From NCBI RefSeq assembly GCF_003850345.1, contig NZ_CP027707.1, forward strand, positions 5,270,001 to 5,334,000: a stretch of 64,000 bases of DNA, written 5' to 3'. This document shows positions 9,162 to 19,031 of this stretch, piece by piece. The notes under the pieces were generated by a model. That model did not search any database. It was not told where the DNA came from and saw only the letters and a list, made by a program, of their open reading frames with translations. Each line of letters starts with the position of its first letter. The stretch's first letter is position 1. The DNA comes from Pseudomonas chlororaphis subsp. piscium (GTDB lineage: Bacteria > Pseudomonadota > Gammaproteobacteria > Pseudomonadales > Pseudomonadaceae). Both the position numbers and the translations under genes were made by a program.

Positions 9162-9175
9162 CGGGTATATACCCG
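9162..9175. promoter_or_regulatory. Putative MarR operator, copy 1 (before the MFS gene)
   Basis: Perfect palindrome CGGGTATATACCCG, 16 bp upstream of the MFS start codon. Nearly the same sequence recurs at 9608-9621 before marR itself. An MFS-specific promoter may lie here as well. Confidence 0.7.
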
Positions 9176-9197
9176 CTTATCATCGAACGAACAGTGC

Positions 9198-9602
9198 TCA
9201 CGACAGTTCGTTCAGCAAGGCCAGCAAGGTTTCGCGTTTCTCTACACCCAGACGGTCGATCAAGCGCTGTTGCGCCGCTTCCCAGGCCGGCAAGGCCGCC
9301 AGCAGTCGTTGTTGGCCCTCCTTGGTCAGCTGGACGATGCGATTGCGTTGATCCTCGCCCTCGGACAGCCGGACCAGCCCCTCGCCTTCCAGCACCCGCA
9401 GGTTGCGGCCCAGCGTGCTGCGATCCAGGCCCATGGCCTCGGCCAGGCTGGAAATGCTCGGCTGGTCCAGGCGCTGCAGGTTGCTCAGCAAGGAATACTG
9501 GGCAACGTTGATCCCGAAGCCGTCGAGAGCGCCGTCGTAGAACCTGCTGACGCCACGGGCGGCACGACGCAGGTTGGTGCACAGACATTGAGATGGAAGC
9601 AT
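9198..9602 (-). CDS. MarR family transcriptional regulator
   Basis: A 134-residue winged-helix repressor. Helix-turn-helix and wing are visible in SISSLAEAMGLDRSTLGRNLRVLEGEGLV followed by SEGEDQRNRIVQLT. Two Cys near the N-terminus (PSQCLCTNL) could be redox-sensing, as in some MarR proteins, or simply structural. No Shine-Dalgarno sequence precedes the ATG at 9602, and an operator-like palindrome begins 5 bp upstream, so the mRNA may be very short-leadered and self-repressed. It most likely controls the MFS gene that follows. Confidence 0.9.
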   Translation of the reverse strand: MLPSQCLCTNLRRAARGVSRFYDGALDGFGINVAQYSLLSNLQRLDQPSISSLAEAMGLDRSTLGRNLRVLEGEGLVRLSEGEDQRNRIVQLTKEGQQRLLAALPAWEAAQQRLIDRLGVEKRETLLALLNELS

Positions 9603-9607
9603 GGTGC

Positions 9608-9621
9608 GTGTATATACCCGC
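9608..9621. promoter_or_regulatory. Putative MarR operator, copy 2 (before marR)
   Basis: On the minus strand GCGGGTATATACACGC, differing from copy 1 at one core position and placed just before the marR start codon, as expected for autorepression. A separate perfect repeat TGCAA-N5-TTGCA lies at 9633-9647. Confidence 0.65.
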
Positions 9622-9684
9622 GATTAACGGAATGCAAGAAATTTGCAAAATCCAGAGCCCGGATAAAACCAGCACCCTGCTTTT

Positions 9685-10416
9685 CTAGAACAACGCCAGC
9701 CCCACCAGGACCGCCACCTCCAGCAGTTCCAGCAGAGCCCCCGCCGTGTCCCCGGTGGTGCCGCCCAGGCGACGTAGCATCAGCTGGCGCAAGCCGACAA
9801 AAACCACGCCCGCCAGCAGCAACGCCAGCACCGCGCTATAGCCACCGAGCACTACGCACGCCAGCGCTGCGAGCGCCAGCACCCACTTGCCGGCCAGACG
9901 CGGCAGATGATTCGCCAGCGCCTGCCCAAGGCCACCAGGGCGCACATAAGGCGTGCAGAGGAACAGCCCCAGCAAGGCGCCACGACCGATCAGCGGCGCC
10001 AGCAACAAGGCAACGCCGACCTGCTGCTCGATCAGCGCTACCAACGCGGCGAACTTGAGCAGCAATACCAACCCCAGGGTGACCACGGCGATCGGCCCGC
10101 TGCGAGGATCCTTCATGATTGTCAGCGTGCGCTCGCGATCGCCGAAGCCGCCCAGCCAGGCATCCGCGCTGTCGGCCAGCCCGTCCAGATGCAGGGCACC
10201 GCTGAGCAGCACCCAGACCGTCAGCAACAACGCCCCATGCAGCAACAACGGCGCGCCCATCAACAACTGGTTCATGCCCCAGAGCAGCAGCCCGAATAGC
10301 AGGCCAACCAGCGGATAGAACAGCAACGACCGGCCCATTTCCTCGGGCGACGGCATGCCCGGCAAACGCACCGGAAAACTGCTGAGAAATTGCAGGGCGA
10401 TCCAGAATGGCAGCAC
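9685..10416 (-). CDS. cobS: Adenosylcobinamide-GDP ribazoletransferase (cobalamin synthase)
   Basis: A 243-residue inner-membrane enzyme that joins AdoCbi-GDP to alpha-ribazole (or its phosphate), the last assembly step of cobalamin (CobV in P. denitrificans naming). Family motifs: LQFLSSFPV at the N-terminus, SGALHLDGLADSADAW (acidic metal-binding motif), GDRERTLTIMKDPRSG and RRLGGTTGDTAGALLEL, with hydrophobic helices between. A GTG start at 10416 is used: it lies two bases after the cobC stop and the family N-terminus begins there, although the frame is open much further upstream. Last gene of the cob operon. Confidence 0.95.
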   Translation of the reverse strand: MLPFWIALQFLSSFPVRLPGMPSPEEMGRSLLFYPLVGLLFGLLLWGMNQLLMGAPLLLHGALLLTVWVLLSGALHLDGLADSADAWLGGFGDRERTLTIMKDPRSGPIAVVTLGLVLLLKFAALVALIEQQVGVALLLAPLIGRGALLGLFLCTPYVRPGGLGQALANHLPRLAGKWVLALAALACVVLGGYSAVLALLLAGVVFVGLRQLMLRRLGGTTGDTAGALLELLEVAVLVGLALF

Positions 10417-10418
10417 GC

Positions 10419-10994
10419 TCAGACTCCTTCGCTCAACACCAGGCCCGCCTCGACAGTCAGGGCGAACAAGGCACCGTGAGCGACCTCGACATTCAGCAAC
10501 TGCTCGCGCGGCAAACCCCGGGCCCGGGCCAGCAACAACCGCATCACCCCGCCATGGCTGACCAGCAGCACCCGCTCGCCGGCATAACGCTGGTGCAGAC
10601 GCTCGACCGCCCCCAGCACTCGCTCGGAAAACGCCAGCACCGGCTCGCCCTGCGGCGGGGTAAAGGCATAGGGATCGGCCCAGAACCGCCCCAGCGCCTC
10701 GGCGTCGGTCGCCATCAACGCCGCCGCGCTCTGCCCTTCCCAGGCACCGAAATGCAGCTCTTGCAGATCCGGGTCCAGGCTCACCGGCAACGCCAGGCGC
10801 ACGCCCAGTTCCTCGGCGAAACGCGCACAGCGTTGCAAGGGCGAGCTCACCAACCGATCCCAAGGCCCCTGGCCGGCGACGGCGGCACGCATCTGCTGCC
10901 ATCCGGCATCGGTCAGGGCATCGTCGAGGCTGCCGCGCAGGCCACCACCGAGTTCGGTTTCGCCATGGCGCAGCAGGTCCAGGCGCAAGGTCAT
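10419..10994 (-). CDS. cobC: Histidine phosphatase family protein, probable alpha-ribazole phosphatase
   Basis: A 191-residue phosphoglycerate-mutase-like phosphatase. The catalytic RHG is in [14 protein letters not shown], the acid residue region in [13 protein letters not shown], and the second His in [13 protein letters not shown]. In cobalamin pathways this family removes the phosphate from alpha-ribazole-5'-P or adenosylcobalamin-5'-P. The assignment rests on its place between cobT and cobS, with which it forms tight junctions (ATGA overlap with cobT, 2 bp from cobS). Confidence 0.88.
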   Translation of the reverse strand: MTLRLDLLRHGETELGGGLRGSLDDALTDAGWQQMRAAVAGQGPWDRLVSSPLQRCARFAEELGVRLALPVSLDPDLQELHFGAWEGQSAAALMATDAEALGRFWADPYAFTPPQGEPVLAFSERVLGAVERLHQRYAGERVLLVSHGGVMRLLLARARGLPREQLLNVEVAHGALFALTVEAGLVLSEGV

Positions 10995-12046
10995 GCCGGG
11001 CGATCCGCCACGGCCGCTTCGGCGAAGGTCGCCATCTGCCCGTGCAGGTCACAGGCCAGACGCAGCAAGGGCACCGCCAGCGCCGCACCACTGCCCTCGC
11101 CCAGGCGCAAACCGAGGTCCAGCAAGGGCTCGGCCTCGAGGGTCTGCAGGATATGCCGATGCCCCGGCTCGGCCCCTCGGTGGCCGAACAGCAACCACTG
11201 GCGGCACTCGGGGTTCAGCCGCACTGCTACCAGCGCCGCCACGCTGCAAATGAAACCGTCGACCAGCACCGCCACGCCTTCCTGGGCACAGGCCAGGTAC
11301 GCCCCCACCAGGGCAGCGATTTCGAAGCCGCCGAGGTTGAACAAGGTCTGCAAGGCATCGCCACGCTGGGCGGCATGCAGGCTCAAGGCACGCTCGATCA
11401 CCCGCGCCTTATGGCTGACACCCGCCGCATCCAGGCCGGTGCCCGGCCCCGCAAGGTGCGCCACCGGAATGTCCAGCAAGGCGCAGGCCACGGCGCTGGC
11501 CGCGGTGGTGTTGCCGATGCCCATCTCGCCACCGATAAATAGCTCGCTGCCCTGCTCGACGGCCCGCAGCACACTGTCACGTCCAGCCCGCAAGGCTTGC
11601 TCGCCCTGGGCCTGGGTCATGGCCGGCCCCTCAACGAAGTTGCAGGTGCCCGGCCCTAGGTTCAAATGACGCACGCCAGTCAGGTTCAGCCCGGGTGTCA
11701 CCGTACCGAGGTCGACCACTTCCAGGCGTGCCCGCAGCTGCCGCGCCAATACGCTGATGGCCGCACCGCCAGTGACGAAGTTGTGCAGCATCTGCCCGGT
11801 GACTTCCTGCGGATAAGCCGAAACGCCCTCGGCCACTACTCCGTGGTCACCGGCGAAAATCGCGATCCACAGTTGCTCCAGGCCAGGCTTGACCCGCCCC
11901 TGCAAGCCGGCCAGCTGTACCGCTACCCGCTCCAGCTGCCCCAGCGAACCCGCGGGCTTGGTCAATTGCTGCTGACGCGACCGCGCCGCCTCCAGGGCTT
12001 GAGTGTCGAGCGCCTTGCACGGCCGCTGCCACCAGAAGTCATTCAT
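10991..12046 (-). CDS. cobT: Nicotinate-nucleotide--dimethylbenzimidazole phosphoribosyltransferase
   Basis: A 351-residue cytosolic enzyme that transfers phosphoribose from nicotinate mononucleotide to DMB, giving alpha-ribazole-5'-P (called CobU in P. denitrificans). Motifs: [61 protein letters not shown], and near the C-terminus the catalytic-Glu region [10 protein letters not shown]. Start ATG 12046 overlaps the cobU stop (ATGA); the longer open frame to 12133 overlaps cobU and is not used. The DMB substrate would come from BluB in the same operon. Confidence 0.96.
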   Translation of the reverse strand: MNDFWWQRPCKALDTQALEAARSRQQQLTKPAGSLGQLERVAVQLAGLQGRVKPGLEQLWIAIFAGDHGVVAEGVSAYPQEVTGQMLHNFVTGGAAISVLARQLRARLEVVDLGTVTPGLNLTGVRHLNLGPGTCNFVEGPAMTQAQGEQALRAGRDSVLRAVEQGSELFIGGEMGIGNTTAASAVACALLDIPVAHLAGPGTGLDAAGVSHKARVIERALSLHAAQRGDALQTLFNLGGFEIAALVGAYLACAQEGVAVLVDGFICSVAALVAVRLNPECRQWLLFGHRGAEPGHRHILQTLEAEPLLDLGLRLGEGSGAALAVPLLRLACDLHGQMATFAEAAVADRPA

Positions 12047-12564
12047 AACGCAGTTCCTTTCAGAGTCAGTGGCAGGCCGGCCACCGTCAGCACTACCCGC
12101 TGACAACGCTCGGCCAGGGCTTGATGCAGCCAACCGGCTTCATCGACATAACGGCGAGTCAATTCGCCCAGCGGCACGACACCCATTCCGGTCTCGTTGC
12201 TGACAAAAATGATTTCGCCCGGCAGCGACGCCAGGCACTGCAACAGCGCTTCGCGCTCACTGGCGAGCCGTTCGGCATCCTCCAGCAGCAACAGGTTGGT
12301 CAGCCACAAGGTCAGGCAATCCACCAGCAGGCAGCGCTCGGCGCTCGCCGCTTCACGCAGCACCCGCGCCAGCTCCAGCGGCTCCTCGATCAATGCCCAT
12401 TCGGCCGGACGCCGTTCGCGGTGATGGGCAATGCGCTGATTCATTTCGCCATCCAGCGCCTGGCTGGTGGCGATATAGGTCACGGCCAGGCCGCTCTCGC
12501 CGGCGAGTTTTTCAGCCAGACGACTCTTGCCGGAGCGGGCGCCGCCGAGGATCAGTTGCAACAT
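12043..12564 (-). CDS. cobU: Adenosylcobinamide kinase / adenosylcobinamide-phosphate guanylyltransferase
   Basis: A 173-residue bifunctional enzyme that activates adenosylcobinamide to AdoCbi-GDP (CobP in P. denitrificans). It has a P-loop right at the N-terminus ([14 protein letters not shown]), the [16 protein letters not shown] segment with the His that forms the GMP intermediate nearby ([13 protein letters not shown]), [15 protein letters not shown] (Walker B) and [13 protein letters not shown] 61-bp gap to cobQ contains a GC-rich hairpin-like sequence, the only real spacing inside the operon. Confidence 0.95.
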   Translation of the reverse strand: MLQLILGGARSGKSRLAEKLAGESGLAVTYIATSQALDGEMNQRIAHHRERRPAEWALIEEPLELARVLREAASAERCLLVDCLTLWLTNLLLLEDAERLASEREALLQCLASLPGEIIFVSNETGMGVVPLGELTRRYVDEAGWLHQALAERCQRVVLTVAGLPLTLKGTAL

Positions 12565-12625
12565 GCTTGGAAACCCTTGAATTGAGGTACAACCACAGCA
12601 GCGCCGCAAAACCGGCGCCGACGCT

Positions 12626-14077
12626 CTAAAGCCCGCAAAGCTGGCGCAGGCGCTCGGTGTCCAGATGCTGTTCCACCAGGTCGGCCAGGCGCTCGATGTC
12701 GCGTTCGCGCAGGGCGTGGTAATCGACCGCCTGCACCTCGCGCAACCCTGCCCAGCGCAGCAATGCGCTGCAGGCCGCCGGTGTTTCGAACAGACCATGC
12801 AGGTAGGTGCCGAGAATCTGCCCATCGTCGCTGCGCGCGCCGTCGCAACGGCCGTTGTCCAGAGTCACAGCCGGCAGTTCCAGCCCAGGCCCCGTCGTAA
12901 CCCCGGCATGGATCTCATAACCGCTGACCTCCGCCTCCTCCAGCGCCAGGCGTCCACGCACGTTGCGCAGTTGCTTCTCTTGCTCCAGCACCGTCTCGAA
13001 TGCCAGCAGCCCCAGCCCCGCGCTGGAGCCTGGCGCGCCTTCCAGCCCCAGGGGGTCGTGCAGCTGCTCGCCGAGCATCTGCAAACCGCCGCAGATGCCC
13101 AGCAACTTGCCGCCATAGCGCAGGTGCCGGGCGATGGCCGTGTCCCAGCCCTGGGCACGCAGATACGCCAGGTCGCTGCGCACGCTTTTCGAGCCGGGCA
13201 GGATGATCAGGTCGGCCGGCGGAATCGCCTGGCCAGGACCGATGAATTGCAGGTCCACCTGGGGGTGCAAGCGCAGCGGATCGAAGTCGGTGTGATTGCT
13301 AATGCGCGGCAACACCGGCACTAGCACTTTCAGCACCTGCTCGGCCTTGTCGGCCTGACGCTGATCGATGCCGTCCTCGGCCTCCAGATGCAGGTCCAGC
13401 ACATAGGGCAGCACGCCGATCACCGGTTTGCCGGTACGCGCCTCGAGCCAGTCGAGACCCGGTTGCAACAGGGCGATATCGCCGCGAAAACGGTTGATGA
13501 TGAAACCTTTGACCCGCGCCTGCTCGCTCGGCGACAACAGCTCCAGGGTGCCTACCAGGTGAGCGAAAACCCCGCCACGGTTGATGTCGGCGATCAGCAG
13601 CACCGGGCAGTCCACCGCTTCGGCAAAGCCCATGTTGGCGATATCGCCGGCCCGCAGGTTGATCTCCGCCGGCGAGCCCGCGCCCTCCACCATCACCACC
13701 GGATAGGCCGCGCTCAGGCGTTGGTGAGAGGCCAGCACCGCCTGCATGGCGATGGCCTTGTAGTCGTGATAGGCCACTGCGTTCATGGTGGTCACCGCAC
13801 GGCCGTGAATGATCACCTGGGCCCCGGTGTCGCTGTTGGGCTTGAGCAGCACCGGGTTCATGTCGGTATGCGGCTCCAGGTGCGCGGCCTGGGCCTGCAC
13901 CGCCTGGGCCCGGCCGATCTCGCCACCGTCGGCGGTCACCGCGCTGTTGAGGGCCATGTTCTGCGGCTTGAAAGGAACGACGCTCACCCCTTGGCGCGTC
14001 AGCCAGCGGCAGAGCGCCGTCACCAGGGTGCTTTTACCGGCATCGGAGGTGGTGCCCTGCACCATCAGGGTGGTCAT
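12626..14077 (-). CDS. cobQ: Cobyric acid synthase (glutamine-hydrolysing)
   Basis: A 483-residue amidotransferase that amidates four side chains of adenosylcobyrinic acid a,c-diamide. N-terminal synthetase domain with P-loop-like [21 protein letters not shown] and [11 protein letters not shown]-terminal class-I-like glutaminase domain with nucleophile Cys in [15 protein letters not shown] and catalytic His in [11 protein letters not shown]. It overlaps cobD by 4 bp. Confidence 0.97.
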   Translation of the reverse strand: MTTLMVQGTTSDAGKSTLVTALCRWLTRQGVSVVPFKPQNMALNSAVTADGGEIGRAQAVQAQAAHLEPHTDMNPVLLKPNSDTGAQVIIHGRAVTTMNAVAYHDYKAIAMQAVLASHQRLSAAYPVVMVEGAGSPAEINLRAGDIANMGFAEAVDCPVLLIADINRGGVFAHLVGTLELLSPSEQARVKGFIINRFRGDIALLQPGLDWLEARTGKPVIGVLPYVLDLHLEAEDGIDQRQADKAEQVLKVLVPVLPRISNHTDFDPLRLHPQVDLQFIGPGQAIPPADLIILPGSKSVRSDLAYLRAQGWDTAIARHLRYGGKLLGICGGLQMLGEQLHDPLGLEGAPGSSAGLGLLAFETVLEQEKQLRNVRGRLALEEAEVSGYEIHAGVTTGPGLELPAVTLDNGRCDGARSDDGQILGTYLHGLFETPAACSALLRWAGLREVQAVDYHALRERDIERLADLVEQHLDTERLRQLCGL

Positions 14078-15066
14078 GGATGTTCCTTGGCGTAGGCGAC
14101 AAAGGCCTGTTCGAGACGCGACCAGTCGGCTTCGTCGGCCGGCAGGCCGAAGCGCAGGCTGCTGTTGTGGGTGAACAGCCGCAGCAGGATGCCCCGGCGC
14201 GCCATGAACTCATGCAACAGCTCGGCGCGATCGGTGATCAGCCACTGGAACAACGCACAGCCTCCCTGGGGTTTCAGGCCGTGGCGCTCGAGCAGTTGCG
14301 CCAGGCGCAGGCTCGCCGCTTCACTGCGCAGCCGTTGCCGCCCATGGCCTTCATTGTCGCGCAGGCACACCTGGCCCAGCACCCGGGTCGGCCCGCTGAC
14401 GGCCCAGGGGCCGACCTGTTCGGCCAGCAGCTTGAGCAGCTTGCGCTCGGCCAGGACGAAGCCCAGGCGCACACCGGCCAGGCCGAAAAACTTGCCGAAG
14501 GAACGCAGGACGATCAACCCCACCTGATCGGCCTGGGCCGCCAGGCTCAGCTGGGGAGTGTTGTCCATGAAGGCCTCGTCGACCACCAGCCAGCCACCGC
14601 GCTGCGCCAGGCGCGCGTGCCAGTCCAGCAGGCGCTCCGGGGTCAGGCTCAGGCCCGTGGGGTTGTTCGGGTTGACCACCACCAGCACGTCCAGGCTGTC
14701 GAGGAAAAAGTCTACTTCCTGTTCCAGCACCTCACGCACGATGTAGCCGCTGCGGCGCCAGGCTTCGGCGTGTTCGGCATAACAGGGCGACAGCACGCCG
14801 ACCTTGCCGGCGCGACGCAAACGCGGGAGCAGTTGGATCGCCGCCTGGGAGCCGGGCACCGGCAACACATGGGCGGCGCCGTAGTAGTCACGGGCGGCCT
14901 GCTCCAGGCCATCATCGGTTTCCGGCAGGCGCGCCCAGGCCCGCATGCCGATCTCGGGAATCGGCCACGGCCAGGGCGCCAGGCCGCTGGACAGGTCCAG
15001 CCAGTCGGCCTCGGCGATGCCGTATTGCTCGGCCGCCTTGCGCAGGCGGCCACCGTGCTCAAGCAT
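14074..15066 (-). CDS. cobD: Threonine-phosphate decarboxylase (PLP enzyme)
   Basis: A 330-residue fold-type-I PLP enzyme that makes (R)-1-amino-2-propanol phosphate, the linker of cobalamin's nucleotide loop (CobC in P. denitrificans naming). Motifs: [31 protein letters not shown] and the PLP lysine region [17 protein letters not shown]. The C-terminus carries the aminotransferase Arg (SSLRFGLP). It overlaps cbiB by 8 bp, which argues for coupled translation of two enzymes acting in successive steps. Confidence 0.94.
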   Translation of the reverse strand: MLEHGGRLRKAAEQYGIAEADWLDLSSGLAPWPWPIPEIGMRAWARLPETDDGLEQAARDYYGAAHVLPVPGSQAAIQLLPRLRRAGKVGVLSPCYAEHAEAWRRSGYIVREVLEQEVDFFLDSLDVLVVVNPNNPTGLSLTPERLLDWHARLAQRGGWLVVDEAFMDNTPQLSLAAQADQVGLIVLRSFGKFFGLAGVRLGFVLAERKLLKLLAEQVGPWAVSGPTRVLGQVCLRDNEGHGRQRLRSEAASLRLAQLLERHGLKPQGGCALFQWLITDRAELLHEFMARRGILLRLFTHNSSLRFGLPADEADWSRLEQAFVAYAKEHP

Positions 15067-15967
15067 AGAACTCAGCTCCCACGCAGAGAATCAGCAGCCA
15101 TAACCAGACTCCACGCTGTACCAGTTGCCAGCCACGATCGATGGACGAAGCATCGGCCGCCGCCCCCTCGCCCAGCTGCGGCCGCTGGTGCAGCTCGCCG
15201 TGATAGATCGCCGCGCCGCCCAGCTCGACACCCAGGGCTCCGGCCCCGGCCGCCATCACCGGCCCGGCATTCGGGCTGTCCCAGGTCGGCCCCTGGCGGC
15301 GCCAGCATTTCAGCGCCAGGCGGGTCTTGCCCAGCAAGGCATACGTCAGGGCTACCAGGCGGGCCGGAATATAGTTGAGCAGATCGTCGATCTTCGCCGC
15401 CGCCCAGCCGAAACGCTCGAAACGTTCATTACGATAGCCCCACATCGCATCCAGGGTGTTGCTCAGGCGATAGAGCACCACGCCCGGCACGCCGGCCACG
15501 GCAAACCAGAACAAGGCAGCGAACACCGCGTCGCTGCCGTTCTCCAGCACCGACTCGGTGGCGGCTCGGGCAACTTCAGTGGCATCCAGTTCGCTGGTCT
15601 GGCGGCTCACCAGGTAACTGACCCGCTGCCGCGCCAGATCCAGGTCGTCGCTGCGCAAGGCCTGGGCCACCGGCTCGACATGCTCGCCGAGGCTGCGCAG
15701 GCCGAGGGCGCAGTACAGCGCCAGGATCTCGAACAGCCAGCCGATATAGGGCAGCCAGGAAAACAGCGTTGCCAGCAGGGTCAGCGGCAGCACCGCGATG
15801 ACCCAGGCGGTGACGCCATGACTGCGCCAGCCGCGACCGCCGGAGTTGAAACGTTGCTCGATGCGATCGGCAAAACGGCCGAACGCCACCAGCGGATGCC
15901 AGCGTTTGGGTTCGCCCAGCAACGCATCCAGCGCCACCCCGGCGACACTCAGCAACGCCACACTCAT
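15059..15967 (-). CDS. cbiB: Adenosylcobinamide-phosphate synthase
   Basis: A 302-residue integral membrane protein (CobD in P. denitrificans naming) that attaches aminopropanol phosphate to adenosylcobyric acid. Family signatures: [16 protein letters not shown] at the N-terminus, [28 protein letters not shown] (family core), [24 protein letters not shown] and [11 protein letters not shown]. Several hydrophobic segments occur at about 50-85, 150-170 and at the C-terminus. Overlaps bluB (ATGA). Confidence 0.95.
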   Translation of the reverse strand: MSVALLSVAGVALDALLGEPKRWHPLVAFGRFADRIEQRFNSGGRGWRSHGVTAWVIAVLPLTLLATLFSWLPYIGWLFEILALYCALGLRSLGEHVEPVAQALRSDDLDLARQRVSYLVSRQTSELDATEVARAATESVLENGSDAVFAALFWFAVAGVPGVVLYRLSNTLDAMWGYRNERFERFGWAAAKIDDLLNYIPARLVALTYALLGKTRLALKCWRRQGPTWDSPNAGPVMAAGAGALGVELGGAAIYHGELHQRPQLGEGAAADASSIDRGWQLVQRGVWLWLLILCVGAEFYA

Positions 15968-16614
15968 TGACTCACTCCCCAGTAGTTTTCATACAGCAAC
16001 TCACTCAGCGGACGCTCCCGCGCCCAGCCTTCGAGCACCAGCATTGGGGCCGGGTAAAACTCGCCCACCGGGCCCAGGCACAGCACCGCCAGCGGCTTGG
16101 CCCCGGCCGGCAGGCCCAGCAGCTCGGCCAGGGCAGCGGGCTCGAACAGAGACACCCAGCCCATGCCCAGCCCTTCGGCCCGAGCCGCCAGCCACAGGTT
16201 CTGAATCGCGCAGGAAAGCGAAGCCATATCCATTTCCGGCAAGGTGCGCCGGCCAAAGATATGCCGCTCACGGTCGTCCATCAGCGCCGCCACCAGGACC
16301 TCGGCGCAGTCGTTGATGCCTTCGACCTTGAGCTTCATGAACTCGTCGGAGCGCTCGCCCAGGGCCTCGGCAGTGCGCACCCGCTCCTCTTCCACCAGTT
16401 GCTGGATCTGCCCGCGCAACGGTCGGTCGCTGATACGGATGAAACGCCAGGGCTGCATCAGGCCGACGCTGGGCGCCTGGTGCGCCGCCTCCAGCAGGCG
16501 ACGCAAGACCGGTGGCTCGACTGTGCCCCCGACGAAGTGGCGCATGTCACGACGCTCGGCGATCGCGCGATAGACCGCGTCGCGCTCGGCCGCGGAAAAG
16601 GCGTTGTCGCTCAT
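15964..16614 (-). CDS. bluB: 5,6-dimethylbenzimidazole synthase
   Basis: A 216-residue nitroreductase-fold enzyme that breaks down reduced FMN with oxygen to make DMB, the lower ligand of cobalamin. Motifs: [21 protein letters not shown] (FMN-binding region), [13 protein letters not shown] (BluB-typical), [14 protein letters not shown] and [15 protein letters not shown]. Its presence means lower-ligand synthesis can occur aerobically within this operon. Start ATG 16614 overlaps the cobB stop; the upstream GTG would lengthen the overlap and is not preferred. Confidence 0.94.
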   Translation of the reverse strand: MSDNAFSAAERDAVYRAIAERRDMRHFVGGTVEPPVLRRLLEAAHQAPSVGLMQPWRFIRISDRPLRGQIQQLVEEERVRTAEALGERSDEFMKLKVEGINDCAEVLVAALMDDRERHIFGRRTLPEMDMASLSCAIQNLWLAARAEGLGMGWVSLFEPAALAELLGLPAGAKPLAVLCLGPVGEFYPAPMLVLEGWARERPLSELLYENYWGVSQ

Positions 16615-17936
16615 GGGCACCGCGCGAGCACGCTCGCTCCTGCCGGCGCCAGCAGGGCCGCCACCGCTTCGGGGTTGGACGGGAAATAGAAATGCACGTA
16701 AGAGGCGGTCATCCGCCCTTCACGGTAAACCGCTTCCGCGCCGCGCCCACCATTCGGGCTCAGGCCCCGGGCGATCGGCGCAAGCTCGGTGCTGGTCAAC
16801 GAGTGGTGGTAGGTATGGCCGCGCAGCGAACCTTCCGGCAATTCCACCGCCTGCAAGGCCAGGGCCGCCAGGCGCTTTTGCATCACCGCATCACCGGGCA
16901 ACAGGCCCAGCAGTTCGGCACGCTCGCCGTCGACGTCGGTCAGGGAGTCCAGCAGATACAACATGCCGCCGCACTCGGCGAGCAAGGGTTTGCCAGCGGC
17001 GTGGTGCGCACGGATCGCGCTGAGCATCGAGCCGTTCGCCGCCAGCGCCCGGTGATGCAGCTCCGGGTAACCGCCTGGCAGGTACAGGCTGTCTGCCTCG
17101 GGCAGTACCGCGTCATGGATCGGCGAGAAAAAGCCCAGCTCGGCGCCCATGGCCCGCAGCAGATCCAGGCTCGCGCCATAGGTAAAGGCAAAGGCTTCGT
17201 CGCGGGCCACGGCAATGCGTACCCCGGCCAACAGCGGCTCGACGGCAACTGTCTGGGGAGCGGCAAACGCCACGGCCGGCGGCAGGGCCACTTCGCAGCT
17301 GTCAGCCAAGGCGGCCGCCGCCGCGTCAAGACGCAGATCCAGATCGTTGAGTTCGCTGGCCTGCACCAGCCCCAGATGGCGGCTGGGCAGTTCGATGCCG
17401 GTTTCCCGGGACAGCGCGCCGTACCAGCGCAGGCCTTCGGTCAGGCTGCCTTCGAGCAACTGCGCATGGCGTAAGGTACCGACGCGGTTGGCCAGCACCC
17501 CGGCGAACGGCAGGTCCGGCTGATAACGCGCCAGCCCCAGCGCCAGGGCACCAAAGGTCTGGGCCATGGCGGTGCCATCAATCACCGCGAGCACCGGCAC
17601 CCCGAAATGCCGCGCCAGGTCGGCACTGGACGGCGTGCCGTCGAACAGCCCCATCACGCCTTCGATCAGGATCAGGTCCGCCTCGCCGGCGGCCTCCCAC
17701 AACAGGCGGCGGCTTTCCTGCTCGCCGACCATCCACATGTCCAGCTGATACACCGGCGCGCCACTGGCACGCTCGAGGATCATCGGGTCGAGAAAGTCCG
17801 GGCCGCACTTGAACACGCGTACCTTGCGTCCCTGATTGCGATGCAGGCGGGCGAGCGCGGCGGTCACGGTGGTCTTGCCCTGACCGGAAGCCGGCGCGGC
17901 AATCAATACCGCCGGGCAATGACGGGCATCACTCAC
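16611..17936 (-). CDS. cobB: Cobyrinic acid a,c-diamide synthase
   Basis: A 441-residue glutamine-dependent amidase of the corrin ring a and c side chains. N-terminal P-loop (IAAPASGQGKTTVTAALARLH), FKCGPDFLDPM, LILIEGVMGLFDG; C-terminal glutaminase domain with nucleophile Cys in PLLAECGGMLYLLDSL and LYLPGGYPELH. The start is GTG (17936), overlapping the cobO stop as GTGA. Second gene of the operon. Confidence 0.96.
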   Translation of the reverse strand: MSDARHCPAVLIAAPASGQGKTTVTAALARLHRNQGRKVRVFKCGPDFLDPMILERASGAPVYQLDMWMVGEQESRRLLWEAAGEADLILIEGVMGLFDGTPSSADLARHFGVPVLAVIDGTAMAQTFGALALGLARYQPDLPFAGVLANRVGTLRHAQLLEGSLTEGLRWYGALSRETGIELPSRHLGLVQASELNDLDLRLDAAAAALADSCEVALPPAVAFAAPQTVAVEPLLAGVRIAVARDEAFAFTYGASLDLLRAMGAELGFFSPIHDAVLPEADSLYLPGGYPELHHRALAANGSMLSAIRAHHAAGKPLLAECGGMLYLLDSLTDVDGERAELLGLLPGDAVMQKRLAALALQAVELPEGSLRGHTYHHSLTSTELAPIARGLSPNGGRGAEAVYREGRMTASYVHFYFPSNPEAVAALLAPAGASVLARCP

Positions 17937-18544
17937 AGTTCGACGCCTTTTTGCGCTTTGATCCCGGCCTGGAAGGCATGCTTGACCATGCCCATTTCAG
18001 TGACGGTGTCGGCCAGGTCGATCATCTCCGACTTGGCGCCACGCCCGGTGACCACCACATGCTGCATTGGCGGCCGCGCCTGCAGGTCGCTGAGTACCTG
18101 ATCCAGGTCCAGATAGCCGTGCTTGAGGGCGATGTTCAATTCGTCGAGCACCACCAGGCCGATGTTCGGATCGCTCAGCAGTTCGCGGGAAACCGCCCAG
18201 GCGGCTTCGGCGGCGGCGATGTCGCGCTGGCGGTCCTGGGTTTCCCAGGTGAAGCCTTCGCCCATGACATGGAAACGCACCTGCTCCGGGAAGCGCCGGA
18301 AGAACAATTCCTCGCCGGTGCTGTTGCGGCCTTTGATGAACTGCACCACGCCACATTGCATGCCGTGGCCCATGGCCCGCGCGAGCATGCCGAAGGCCGA
18401 GCTGCTTTTGCCTTTGCCGTTGCCGGTCAGCACCAGCAGCAAGCCGCACTCGTTCGGCGAGTTGGCGATGCGTTCATCGATCACGGCTTTTTTGCGCAAC
18501 ATGCGCGCCAGATGGCGTTCGTCACGATCAGGGGATTCAGTCAT
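17933..18544 (-). CDS. cobO: Cob(I)yrinic acid a,c-diamide adenosyltransferase
   Basis: A 203-residue CobA/CobO-type corrinoid adenosyltransferase that attaches the 5'-deoxyadenosyl ligand. P-loop LVLTGNGKGKSSSAFGMLARA, FIKGRNSTGEE, LVVLDELNIALKHGYL and VVTGRGAKSEMIDLADTVTEM are all diagnostic. First gene of the operon: GGAG lies 9 bases before its ATG, and the cobalamin riboswitch ends about 95 bp upstream. The frame continues open into the riboswitch, but that is not coding. Confidence 0.96.
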   Translation of the reverse strand: MTESPDRDERHLARMLRKKAVIDERIANSPNECGLLLVLTGNGKGKSSSAFGMLARAMGHGMQCGVVQFIKGRNSTGEELFFRRFPEQVRFHVMGEGFTWETQDRQRDIAAAEAAWAVSRELLSDPNIGLVVLDELNIALKHGYLDLDQVLSDLQARPPMQHVVVTGRGAKSEMIDLADTVTEMGMVKHAFQAGIKAQKGVEL

Positions 18545-18637
18545 GGGGCAGCTCTCCGTTGGGGCTGGATAACGGGGGGCAGGAATAGGAATAGACGGCG
18601 CAAGCCTGGCATCGCCCACCGTGATGCCGTTGGATGG

Positions 18638-18850
18638 ATCAGGCCGGTCTCCGGGCTTGTGAGTGGCTAGGATGCCCAACTGCGCGCCTTCCCATGTCGA
18701 CAGTCGACACAGTGGCATCAGGCGCAGTCTTGACTCACTTACCGTTGCGGGGGCAGCGCCGGAATCGTCGTGCGTGCGCCTTCGGCACGCGTACTCACCG
18801 GCTTCCCTGTTTCACTCTGTCGACCTGCGGCCACAGAGCACCTGAAACAA
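18638..18850 (-). promoter_or_regulatory. Cobalamin riboswitch (B12 element)
   Basis: On the minus strand, in order: AAACAGGGAAGCCGGTG, GCGCTGCCCCCGCAACGGTA, a B12 box with GCCACTG (18710-18716), GGGAAGGCG and AAGCCCGGAGACCGGCCTG. These are the conserved blocks of the adenosylcobalamin riboswitch. It precedes cobO. I see no U-tract terminator between it and the start codon, so control of translation, or Rho-dependent attenuation, is more likely than an intrinsic terminator switch. Confidence 0.96.
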
Positions 18851-19031
18851 GTCGCGAAGGTTAGAGGGTTGGGGGTGGAGCGTCAATTAAAGCCGGGGGG
18901 CCGACAGATCGACGAACTGCTGCATATCGGAAATATGACGCCAATCTTGTGCCACACTCAGCACAGTGATATCAAATAGCCATAATCCAGTTAAAAAACT
19001 CCAATATCTCAACAATAATAGGAAAAGTCCG

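Noticed and set aside
18545..18718. N-terminal extension of cobO into the leader
   Set aside because: The extension is riboswitch and leader sequence; the CobO family begins at the ATG at 18544.
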